A stretch of DNA of 64,000 bases. Origin: Amycolatopsis albispora (lineage in GTDB: Bacteria; Actinomycetota; Actinomycetes; Mycobacteriales; Pseudonocardiaceae). The translations under genes were made by a program, and so were the position numbers. The notes beneath the pieces are model-generated. The model did not search any database. It saw only the letters and a program-made list of their open reading frames with translations, and was not told the origin of the DNA. Below, one piece after another: positions 19,271 through 27,764 of this stretch (position 1 is its first letter; every line of letters begins with the position of its first letter). The stretch covers positions 7,998,001 to 8,062,000 of the forward strand of contig NZ_CP015163.1 of NCBI RefSeq assembly GCF_003312875.1, given 5' to 3'.

Positions 19271-19988
19271 GCCGCAGCACCCAGTTCAGCAGGTCGAGCA
19301 GCGGCACCCTGGACAGCCGTTCCGGCCACTGGTCGGCGTTGAGCGAGAGCACCAGCTCGTCCGGCCGCAGCTCGATTCCGGTCAGCCGCAAGCCTTCCGG
19401 GAACTCCGGCAGGTCGATCGACACCGGGCTGACCCGCGGGGGCAGGCGCAGACCGGCGACGCGGAGTCCACGTGGGACGAGCCGCACCGCGTCGCCGGTC
19501 AGCTCCGGCTCCAGATCGAGGTGCCCGAGGCGGGGTGCCTTCACCCAGCGGACGCGCGTGAACCCGTCCGCCAGCTCGGTGACCAGGTCCGGGCGCAGTT
19601 CGGCGATCCGGCCGGTGACCACCTCCGCCGCGACCCTGACCTCCAGCTCCACCGAGGCCGGGGTCGCGGTGATCGACGGCAGGGACCGGATGCGGACGTC
19701 CCGCCCGAGCACGGTGACCCGCCGCAGCGGCACGTCCGGCCACGCCACCTCTTCGGCCACCAGCCGCACGTCGCCGAGCCTGCCCGCGGCCAGCCGCAGC
19801 GTGTCCGCCTCGTAGTCCAGCGCGGTCACGGTGAATTCCACCACCCGGCCGCCGACACGCACGGCGAGCCGCCGCCCGGTCGTCCGCTCGGCAGCCGTGC
19901 GCAGGATCGCCGCCGGGCTGAGCGCCGTTCCCGGCACCAGCGCCGCGGCCAGTCCGGCCAGCTCGCCGAACAAGTTCCCGCCGTCCAT
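19260..19988 (-). CDS. DUF2993 / LmeA-like protein
   Basis: 242 residues, rich in beta strand with alternating hydrophobic residues and no clear signal peptide. The central VRLVAEEVAWPDVPLRRV and C-terminal GLRLTGIELRPDELVL stretches resemble DUF2993 (LmeA-like, lipid-binding BPI-like fold). Family assignment is tentative. ATG at 19988. Divergent from the five-gene DUF4132 operon with a 102-bp gap. Convergent overlap with the permease gene. Confidence 0.55.
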   Translation of the reverse strand: MDGGNLFGELAGLAAALVPGTALSPAAILRTAAERTTGRRLAVRVGGRVVEFTVTALDYEADTLRLAAGRLGDVRLVAEEVAWPDVPLRRVTVLGRDVRIRSLPSITATPASVELEVRVAAEVVTGRIAELRPDLVTELADGFTRVRWVKAPRLGHLDLEPELTGDAVRLVPRGLRVAGLRLPPRVSPVSIDLPEFPEGLRLTGIELRPDELVLSLNADQWPERLSRVPLLDLLNWVLRPTG

Positions 19989-20090
19989 CCCCCCAGTGTG
20001 AACGACCGAAAAACCCCGAATCCCGTCAACCCCCCAGTTCTGTCAGACCCCCACCCTAATCTCCCCCCACCAACAACCAAGGGGGAAACC

Positions 20091-23000
20091 ATGCACCGCC
20101 CCGACCACCCCGCCGAGCACGCCTTCATCCGCCCGGATCACTGGCGCCGCCTGGTCCACCCTCGCCGCGGCGGGCTGCCCGGCCCGCCGGTGCGCCCTGG
20201 TGCGCAGGCGCGCAGCCAGCTCGCGCCTTTGCTGCCCGCGCTGCGTGACGCGGTGGATCACCACCTCGGCGAACCCGCTCCGGCCAAGGCCGCAGTGGCC
20301 TACTACGACGGTGAACCGAGCCCGCTCGGCGCCGCCGCGCTGGCCGCGCTGGCCGCCGCCCACCTCGGTACCGCCCCGAAAAAGGGTCAGTACGAACGCA
20401 TCGCGTCGCTCGCCGACCTGTGGTTGCTCGACCACGGCTACGCCTTCGCCGCCGAAGCGGCCGCCCACCTGCCGTTGCTGTCCGCGGCCTGCGACACGAG
20501 CGGTTTGCATGTGCGAGAACAGGTTCCGCCGCCACGTGACAGCGGCCCGCCCACCGATCCGGTGGTGCACCGGCTGCGCGCGCACCTGGCGTCAGCGTCC
20601 GAAGTGGACTATCAAGCCGCGGTCGGTGTGCTGGCCGGGTACCGGGAAACCGCCGGGCAGCGCGCGGTCGCCGCGTTCCTCGCGCCAGGCGAACGGGCCT
20701 GGGCGGCGGATTTTGTCGCCGAGGCCTTGGAACTGGGCCGTCATGCCCCGGCCGAAGCGGTGTTGTGCACCTTGGGCACCGGTGCCCAGCTCGCGTCGGT
20801 GTGCGCCGTCGGCACCATGGCCTGGGCACTGCGAAATCCTCGCGTGATCCCGACCCTGGTGGACGGTGTCGGTACCGGCGCGGTGCCCGTGCTGGCCGAA
20901 TGGGCTGGCTACTACGGCGCCGAAACGACCAAGCGGATCGCCGAGGCGCTCGCCGCGCTCCCGGTCGACGAAGCCTTCGAGCGCCTGCTGGACCTGGCCG
21001 ACCAGCGTCCCGCCCGCGAGTCGATACCCGTTGCCATGAAACGGTTTCCGGTGCGTTCGCTGCGGGTGCTGAGCCGTCGCTGCGACGGCCGGTCGAAACC
21101 GGCCAGGTTCGCCGCCCGCCTGCTCACCGCGCGCGTGCTGGCCGATCCCGCCGCCGTCGAGGAGGCACTGCCGGTGCTCGACGAGCGGGCCAGGGCCGTG
21201 ATCGAGCGGGTGCGCGAGGAACACCGCCCGGTCCCGGAAGCCCCGCCGGACGACGTGCCGCGCCTGCTCGCCGTGCCACCGTGGGCGAAGCCGCGCGCGA
21301 TCACCGAACAGGTGGTGCTCGACCTCGATCCCGGCCCGCCGCTGGTCGCGTGGGCGCCGGGAGAACGCCAGGCCTGGCGTGCCGAGCAGACCTGGGCCTT
21401 CCAGCAGCCGAACGCGATGGAGCGTGCCATCGCGCAGCTGCGGGAGGGCGTGCTCGACGCGCACCTCACCGGCCAGCTCGCCGCGCACGGCCCGGAGGAG
21501 GTCGGCAGACCGCTGCTCGAGCGATGGCGGCCCTCCGATCTGTGGTTCGCCGAATCGTGGCTGCCGCCCATGCTGGCCCGCTACGAACTGGCGGCGCTGC
21601 CGCTCGCCGTGCACGTGGCCAGGGCCGCGCCGCAGGCCGCGGGTGAGTTCCTGGCGCCGTTCGCCGGTGCGGAGGTCGCCGCGTTGATGGCGGACTGGCT
21701 GGCCCGGCTCAGAGGCCCGGCGCGCGAGGTCGCGCTGACCTGGCTGCGCCGTCACCACCGCACCGCCGCCCACCTGCTGATCCCGGCCGCGCTGGGGGAG
21801 CCGGGGCGCGCCCGTTCCGCCGCCGAGTCCGCCCTGCTCCACCTCGAACCTTCGGTGGTGGCCGAGGCGGCGAAGGCGTACGGCCGCCAGGTGGCCGCCG
21901 CCATCGCCCGGCTGCTGGCCACCGATCCGCTCGACGTGCTGCCCGCGCGTCTCCCGGACCTGCCGGACTGGGCCGAACCGGCCGCGCTGCCGCAGCTGCT
22001 CTGCTCCGGCGGCCTGGCGCTGCCCAGGTCCGCGGTCCGGAACTTCCTCGTCATGCTGGCGATTTCCCGGCCCGGCGAGCCGTATGCCGGCGTCGGCGTG
22101 GTCACCGAGCAGATCGATCCCGCTTCACTGGCCCGGTTCGGCTGGGAACTGTTCGAGGCCTGGCAGGCCGCGGGCGCGCCGAGCGCGCAGGGCTGGCCGC
22201 TCAGCGCGCTCGCGTGGCTCGGTGACGACCAGGTGGCCCGCGAGCTCGGGCAGGTCATTCGCGCCTGGCCGGGCGAGGGCGGGCACAGCCGGGCCGTGCT
22301 CGGCCTGGACGTGCTGGCCGAGCTGAGCACGGACACCGCGTTGATGCAGCTGCACGCCATCGCGCAGAAGGTGAAGTTCAAGGCGCTCAAGGCACGCGCC
22401 ACGGCGAAGGTCGCCGAAGTGGCCGCCGGGCTGGGGCTGACCGCCGAGCAACTGGCCGACCGGCTGGTGCCCGACTTCGGCCTGTCCGCCGACGGCAAGC
22501 TCCGGCTGGACTACGGGCCGCGTCAGTTCATCGTCGGCTTCGACGAGCAGCTCAAGCCGTTCGTCACCGACGCCGACGGCAAACGCCGCCGTGAGCTGCC
22601 CAAGCCGGGTGCCCGCGACGACGCCGAACTCGCGCCCGCCGCGCGCAAGCGCTTCACGACGCTGAAGAAGGACGTGCGCACCGTCGCCGCCGACCAGGTC
22701 CGCCGCCTCGAACGCGCGATGGTGCACAGTCGCGAATGGACGGTCGAGGAGTTCCGCCTGCTGTTCGTCGAGCACCCGCTGCTCTGGCACATCGCCCGCC
22801 GCCTGGTCTGGCTCGCCGAATCCGATGCCGGGGGCACGCGGGCGTTCCGGATAGCCGAGGACCGCACCTTCGCCGACGTCGGCGACAACCCGCTCCGCCT
22901 GGACGAACGCGACACCATCCGCATCGCCCACCCGCTGCACCTCGGGGAAACCGTGGCCGCCTGGGCCGAGGTCTTCGCCGACTACGAGATCCTGCAACCG

Positions 23001-23399
23001 TTCCGCCAGCTGGGCCGCGAGGTGCACAAGCTGACCGCGGACGAGCGCGCGAACAACCGGCTCGAAAGGTTCGCCGGGCACACCGTGCCCTCCGGGCGGC
23101 TGTTCGGCCTCGGCCGGTCCGGCTGGGAAAGGTCCGCCGCGCAGGAGAACGGCATGCAGCCGTGGTTGTTCCGCCGAGCGGGCACCCGGCACTCGGTGGT
23201 CATCGGCCTCGATCCGGGGATCGCGGTCGGAGTGCTCGACGAGTTCCCGGCGCAGCGGATCACCGCGGTCTGGCTGGACGACCAGTCGCCGGGCGATCCG
23301 TGCGAGCCGGGAACCGGCCCGTGCTTCGGCGCCCTCGATCCGGTGACGGCCTCCGAAGTGCTCGCCGAACTCACCGAACTCACCGGAGCGGGCCGATGA
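20091..23399 (+). CDS. DUF4132 protein (YehI/MolR-like)
   Basis: 1102 residues. The middle part is helical and repeat-like (ARM/HEAT-like leucine and alanine periodicity). The C-terminal 300 residues carry the DUF4132 signature region: LLFVEHPLLWHIARRLVW, the DERDTIRIAHPLHL stretch, and FRQLGREVHKLT. No enzyme motif is visible. ATG at 20091 after AAGGGGGAAA; longer open frame upstream to 19521 is an artefact. First gene of a five-gene operon with a MoxR-type ATPase, DUF5682, VWA and SWIM proteins, the gene set found around E. coli yehI-yehL-yehM-yehP-yehQ. It could be the large adaptor or substrate-recognition component of a MoxR-VWA machine (inference). Confidence 0.85.
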   Translation: MHRPDHPAEHAFIRPDHWRRLVHPRRGGLPGPPVRPGAQARSQLAPLLPALRDAVDHHLGEPAPAKAAVAYYDGEPSPLGAAALAALAAAHLGTAPKKGQYERIASLADLWLLDHGYAFAAEAAAHLPLLSAACDTSGLHVREQVPPPRDSGPPTDPVVHRLRAHLASASEVDYQAAVGVLAGYRETAGQRAVAAFLAPGERAWAADFVAEALELGRHAPAEAVLCTLGTGAQLASVCAVGTMAWALRNPRVIPTLVDGVGTGAVPVLAEWAGYYGAETTKRIAEALAALPVDEAFERLLDLADQRPARESIPVAMKRFPVRSLRVLSRRCDGRSKPARFAARLLTARVLADPAAVEEALPVLDERARAVIERVREEHRPVPEAPPDDVPRLLAVPPWAKPRAITEQVVLDLDPGPPLVAWAPGERQAWRAEQTWAFQQPNAMERAIAQLREGVLDAHLTGQLAAHGPEEVGRPLLERWRPSDLWFAESWLPPMLARYELAALPLAVHVARAAPQAAGEFLAPFAGAEVAALMADWLARLRGPAREVALTWLRRHHRTAAHLLIPAALGEPGRARSAAESALLHLEPSVVAEAAKAYGRQVAAAIARLLATDPLDVLPARLPDLPDWAEPAALPQLLCSGGLALPRSAVRNFLVMLAISRPGEPYAGVGVVTEQIDPASLARFGWELFEAWQAAGAPSAQGWPLSALAWLGDDQVARELGQVIRAWPGEGGHSRAVLGLDVLAELSTDTALMQLHAIAQKVKFKALKARATAKVAEVAAGLGLTAEQLADRLVPDFGLSADGKLRLDYGPRQFIVGFDEQLKPFVTDADGKRRRELPKPGARDDAELAPAARKRFTTLKKDVRTVAADQVRRLERAMVHSREWTVEEFRLLFVEHPLLWHIARRLVWLAESDAGGTRAFRIAEDRTFADVGDNPLRLDERDTIRIAHPLHLGETVAAWAEVFADYEILQPFRQLGREVHKLTADERANNRLERFAGHTVPSGRLFGLGRSGWERSAAQENGMQPWLFRRAGTRHSVVIGLDPGIAVGVLDEFPAQRITAVWLDDQSPGDPCEPGTGPCFGALDPVTASEVLAELTELTGAGR

Positions 23400-24463
23400 C
23401 CGAGGTGCAGCGGCCACCGGCCGAAGTGCGTTACGCGGCGGAACTGGCGCGCCTGCGTGAGACCGATCAGGATCCCCGGCCGCCGGGCTGGGCGCTGAGC
23501 CTGCGTGCCGCCCGCCGGTTCATCCTCGGTGACGAACGGGCTGGCATCCGCGGCAAGTTCGTCGGTGATCCGTCCCTGGTGGACAGGGCACTGGTGGCGC
23601 TGGCCACCGATCGCGGCCTGCTGCTGATCGGCCGCCCCGGCACCGCGAAATCCCTGCTGTCGGAGCTGATCGCGGCCGCGATCAGCGGCGATTCCACGCT
23701 CACCGTGCAGGGCGGCGCGGCCACCACCGAGGATCAGATCCGGTACTCGTGGAACTACGCGATGCTGGTCGCGGACGGGCCGTCGCCGCGGGCGCTGGTC
23801 CCGGCGCCGATGCTGCGTGGCATGCGTGAGGGCCGCATCGTGCGGTTCGAGGAGCTGACCCGCTGCCCGCTCGAGGTGCAGGACTGCCTGCTTTCCCTGC
23901 TGTCGGAACGGGTGCTGGCCATTCCCGAGCTGTCCGGTGCGGACGCCATGGTGTTCGCCGCGCCCGGGTTCAACGTCATCGCCACGGCCAACACCGAGGA
24001 TCGCGGCGTCAACGAGATGAGCACCGCGCTCAAGCGCCGCTTCACCTTCGAGACGGTGTTCCCGATCGCGGATTTCACCACCGAGCTGGAGCTGGTACGT
24101 GCCGAGGCGACCGAGCTGCTCAACCGGTCCGGGGTCGGACGGCCGCCGGATCCCGACCTGCTGTCCGTGCTGGTCACCACCTTCCGTGAACTGCGTGAGG
24201 GCACCGGTGCCGAACGCTCGTCAGCCGTGCTGAGCACCGCGGAGGCGGTTTCGGTGGCGCACGCGGTCGGCGTCCGGGCCTGGTACCTGCGTGGCGAGCC
24301 CGGCACCCCGGCGGATCTGGTCGACTGCCTCGCCGGCACGGCGGTGAAGGACAGCGAGCCGGATCTCGCGCGGCTCCGCCGCTACCTCGAGCAGCAGGTC
24401 CCTCGCAAGCAGGGCGCGTACTGGCGCGCGCTGCACGAGGCTCGTGATCGGCTGCCAGGCTGA
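23396..24463 (+). CDS. MoxR-type AAA+ ATPase (YehL-like)
   Basis: 355 residues. Walker A GRPGTAKS (79-86), a Walker B region at about 136-142 reading GRIVRFEEL (DE of the usual motif replaced by EE), sensor 1 NVIATANTEDRG and an Arg finger region ALKRRF. Differs from the MoxR at 11180 and matches the YehL subfamily by context. Overlaps the DUF4132 stop (ATGA). Expected to remodel a partner together with the VWA protein at 26655. Confidence 0.88.
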   Translation: MTEVQRPPAEVRYAAELARLRETDQDPRPPGWALSLRAARRFILGDERAGIRGKFVGDPSLVDRALVALATDRGLLLIGRPGTAKSLLSELIAAAISGDSTLTVQGGAATTEDQIRYSWNYAMLVADGPSPRALVPAPMLRGMREGRIVRFEELTRCPLEVQDCLLSLLSERVLAIPELSGADAMVFAAPGFNVIATANTEDRGVNEMSTALKRRFTFETVFPIADFTTELELVRAEATELLNRSGVGRPPDPDLLSVLVTTFRELREGTGAERSSAVLSTAEAVSVAHAVGVRAWYLRGEPGTPADLVDCLAGTAVKDSEPDLARLRRYLEQQVPRKQGAYWRALHEARDRLPG

Positions 24464-26661
24464 TGCCCGCCACCTTTCTCGGCGTCCGCCACCACAGCCC
24501 GGCGTGCGCACGGCTGGCCGCCTCGGTGATCGAGCGGCTCCGGCCGGCGTACGTGCTGGTCGAGGGCCCGTCCGAGCTCAACGACCGGCTCGGCGAACTG
24601 CTGCTCGGGCACGAACTGCCGATCGCCGTCTTCAGCCACTACCGCGACGAGCAGCGCACGGTGGCGTCCTGGAGCCCGTTCTGCGAGTACTCGCCGGAAT
24701 GGGTCGCGCTGACCGCCGGCCGGGCGGTGGGGGCACGGCTGCGGTTCATCGACCTGCCCGCCTGGCATCCCGCGCTGGCCGGGCGCCGCAACCGCTACTC
24801 CGACGCCGAAGACAGGTACCTCGGCGCGGTGGCCCGGCTCTGCGCGAAGTTCGCCGTGGACAACGTGGATTCGTTGTGGGACAGGCTGTTTGAGGTCGCG
24901 TCCCCGGAGGGTCTGCCGGAGCGGCTGACCGCCTACTTCGACCTCCTGCGTGGTGAGTCCGAGGTCGGCGAGGACGACGCCGCGCGCGAGCAGTACATGG
25001 CCTCCTGGGTGCGTGCCGCGGTTGCCGACGCCGGTCGGAAGCCGGTCGTGGTGGTCACCGGCGGCTTCCACCGGCCCGCGTTGCAGCGGCTGGCCGTCGG
25101 CGAATCCGACGGCTGGCCCGCCGTGCCCTCCCCGCCGGACGGCACGAGCGCGGAGAGCTTCCTGGTGCCGTACTCGTTCAAGCGGCTGGACGCGTTCACC
25201 GGCTACCAGTCCGGCATGCCATCGCCGGAGTACTACCAGCGCCTGTGGGAAAGCGGCCCGGACGCGGCGGCGGCCGGGCTGATCGAGGCGGTGGTGACCA
25301 GGCTGCGCCGCCGCGGGGTGCCGGTGTCCACCGCCGACCTCGTCGCCGCGCACGCCCTCGCGGCCGGGCTGGCGAACCTGCGCGGGCACCCGCGTCCCGC
25401 CCGCGCGGACATCCTGGACGCGCTCGCGGGCGCGTTGATCACGGACGACCTCGAACAGCGCCTCCCCTGGGGCACCCGCGGGGCGTTGCGGGCGGGCACG
25501 CACCCGGCGGTGGTCGAGATGGTCGCCGCGCTCAGCGGGGACCGCACCGGCCGTCTGCACCCGGACACCCCCGCGCCGCCGTTGGTCCACGTGGTGACCA
25601 CCGAACTGGCCTCGCTCGGGCTCGACGGCGACGGCCTGGTCCGCCTCGACCTCGGCCGCGACGGGCACCGGAGCCGCGTCCTGCATCGGTTGCGCGTGCT
25701 GGACATCCCGGGTTTCGAGCGGCAGAACGGCCCGTGCTCGGGTGCCGATCCGGTGAGCACCGAGCACTGGCGGCTCACCGTCACCGAACTGCGCCTGCCG
25801 CTGCTGATCGAGGCGGGTGCGCACGGCGGCACCCCGGCGGACGCGGCCGCCGCGGTGCTCGCCGAACGAGCGGCGGGCGCGGAGGTCGGCGAGCTGGCCG
25901 AAGTGCTGTTCGACGCGGTGCTGTGCGGTGTCGTCGAACTGGCGGACCAGCTGACGGCGGAACTCCGGACCGGCGTGGCCACCGCGTCCGACCTGGGTGC
26001 GCTGGGCCGGGTGCTGGCCGTGGTGCTCGGCCTGTGGCGGCACGGCGACCTCTGGCGCACCGACGGCAGCGCCGCGCTGGCCGGGGTGCTCGCCGCGGCG
26101 GTGCCCAGGATGTTGTGGCTGGCCGAGGGCGTCCGTGGTGGTCCGGCACCCGCCGATCCCGCCCGGATCGAGGCGATGGTCGCCCTGCGCGACACCACGC
26201 GGTACGCGGCGCTGGATCCGGCGCCGGTGCTCGCCACCTGCCGCCGGATCTCCGCCGATCCGGGTGCCCCGCCGGAGCTGCGGGGCGCGGCGTTCGGCCT
26301 GGTGTGGGCGTTGTCAGCGTCGGCCGTCAACCCGGCACGCGCGATCCCCGGTGAGCCGCGCACCGCCGGCGACTGGCTGGCCGGTTTGTTCGCGCTGGCC
26401 AGGGCACAGGTGCTCACCGGCACACGCGGGGTGCTCACCGTGCTCGACGAACTGGTCACCGGCATGGGCGACGAGGAGTTCCTGATCGCGTTGCCCGCGC
26501 TGCGCCAGGCATTCGCCTACTTCCCGCCGGGCGAACGCCAGCAGCTCGCCGGTGCCCTGCTGGCCCGGCCCGCGCCACCCGGCACCGAAGGCACCCCCGC
26601 CGATCCGGCGGCCATCGAGTCCACAGTGGACTCCATTCTGCACGCGGAGGGGTTGTGCTGA
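24463..26661 (+). CDS. DUF5682 protein (YehM-like)
   Basis: 732 residues. N-terminal GVRHHSPAC (7-15), VLVEGPSE (31-38) and the later VVTGGFHRPAL resemble the GxxH and GGxH motifs of the TraB/Tiki/ChaN-EreA superfamily, suggesting a hydrolase-like core with His and Glu ligands. The rest is helical with no recognised domain. ATG shares one base with the previous stop (TGATG). The superfamily link is inference from motifs; the context assignment to YehM/DUF5682 is firmer. Confidence 0.8.
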   Translation: MPATFLGVRHHSPACARLAASVIERLRPAYVLVEGPSELNDRLGELLLGHELPIAVFSHYRDEQRTVASWSPFCEYSPEWVALTAGRAVGARLRFIDLPAWHPALAGRRNRYSDAEDRYLGAVARLCAKFAVDNVDSLWDRLFEVASPEGLPERLTAYFDLLRGESEVGEDDAAREQYMASWVRAAVADAGRKPVVVVTGGFHRPALQRLAVGESDGWPAVPSPPDGTSAESFLVPYSFKRLDAFTGYQSGMPSPEYYQRLWESGPDAAAAGLIEAVVTRLRRRGVPVSTADLVAAHALAAGLANLRGHPRPARADILDALAGALITDDLEQRLPWGTRGALRAGTHPAVVEMVAALSGDRTGRLHPDTPAPPLVHVVTTELASLGLDGDGLVRLDLGRDGHRSRVLHRLRVLDIPGFERQNGPCSGADPVSTEHWRLTVTELRLPLLIEAGAHGGTPADAAAAVLAERAAGAEVGELAEVLFDAVLCGVVELADQLTAELRTGVATASDLGALGRVLAVVLGLWRHGDLWRTDGSAALAGVLAAAVPRMLWLAEGVRGGPAPADPARIEAMVALRDTTRYAALDPAPVLATCRRISADPGAPPELRGAAFGLVWALSASAVNPARAIPGEPRTAGDWLAGLFALARAQVLTGTRGVLTVLDELVTGMGDEEFLIALPALRQAFAYFPPGERQQLAGALLARPAPPGTEGTPADPAAIESTVDSILHAEGLC

Positions 26662-27764
26662 CCGATTCCACACGCTGGCGGCTCGTGCTCGGCGAGCAGG
26701 CCACCCCGCACGCCGGCCCGCTCGCCGACGAGCACGCCGAGCGCGACGCCGCGCTGGACTGGCTGTACGGCCGCGATCCTGAGCGCGCCGAACGCGGTGA
26801 ACGACGGGGCGGCTCCGGGCCATCGGAACTGACCACAGTGGACTGGCTCGATGGCATCCACCGCCTGTTCCCGCGCGCCACCGTCGAACGGCTGGAACGC
26901 GACGCCGTCGAACGCTACGAGATCCACGACGTGGTCACCGATCCGCGGGTCCTGGCCAGGATCGAGCCGAATCCCACGCTGCTGCGGGCGATCCTGCGCA
27001 CCAAGCACCTGATGCACCAGGGCGTGCTCACGCAGGCGCGGCGCATCGTCGAGACGGTGGTCGCCGAGCTGATCGCGAAGCTGGCCGTCGAGATCGGCCA
27101 GGCGTTGTCCGGCACCAGGACCAGGCGGCCGTCCCGGTTCCGCCAGGCCCGCGACTTCGACTTCCACGGCACGATCCGTGCCAATCTCGCGCACTACCGG
27201 CCCGCCACCGGGCGCATCGCGATCGAAAGCCCGCGGTTCGTCGCCCGCACCCGCCGCCACGCCGAGCGCTGGCAGCTGGTGCTGCTGGTGGACCAGTCCG
27301 CCTCGATGGCCGGATCGGTCATCCACGCCGCCGTCACGGCCGCCTGCCTGTGGCGCGTCCCCGGCCTCGCCACGCATCTCGTGGCCTTCGACACCGAACT
27401 CGCCGATCTCACCACGGAGGTGACCGATCCAGTGGAACTGCTGATGAAGGTGCAACTCGGCGGCGGCACGGACATCGCCCGTGCCGTCGCCTACGCCGCC
27501 ACGCTGATCGAAAACCCGCGTCGCGCGATCGTGGCGGTGATCAGCGACTTCTTCGAAGGGGGCAACGAACAGGAGCTGGTCCGCTCGGTCGCCAAGCTGA
27601 CCGGGCAGGGCACGCGGGTGCTCGGCCTGGCCGCGCTCGACGAGGAGGCCAACCCGGTCTACCACCGCGAACTGGCCCAGCGGCTGGCGAACGCCGGGGC
27701 GCGCGTCGGCGCTATGACGCCGGGTGAGCTGGCCGGTTTCGTCGCGGAACGGATCGCCCGATGA
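26655..27764 (+). CDS. VWA-domain protein (YehP-like)
   Basis: 369 residues. C-terminal VWA domain with a complete MIDAS: DQSAS (213-217), Thr272 in GGGTDIA and Asp298 in VISDFFEG. The N-terminal 200 residues are helical, with a TRTRRPSRFRQARDFDFHGTIR segment (about 154-175) typical of VWA proteins paired with MoxR ATPases. The GTG at 26655 lies 7 bp inside the end of the DUF5682 gene. Likely metal-dependent partner of the ATPase at 23396. Confidence 0.9.
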   Translation: MLTDSTRWRLVLGEQATPHAGPLADEHAERDAALDWLYGRDPERAERGERRGGSGPSELTTVDWLDGIHRLFPRATVERLERDAVERYEIHDVVTDPRVLARIEPNPTLLRAILRTKHLMHQGVLTQARRIVETVVAELIAKLAVEIGQALSGTRTRRPSRFRQARDFDFHGTIRANLAHYRPATGRIAIESPRFVARTRRHAERWQLVLLVDQSASMAGSVIHAAVTAACLWRVPGLATHLVAFDTELADLTTEVTDPVELLMKVQLGGGTDIARAVAYAATLIENPRRAIVAVISDFFEGGNEQELVRSVAKLTGQGTRVLGLAALDEEANPVYHRELAQRLANAGARVGAMTPGELAGFVAERIAR

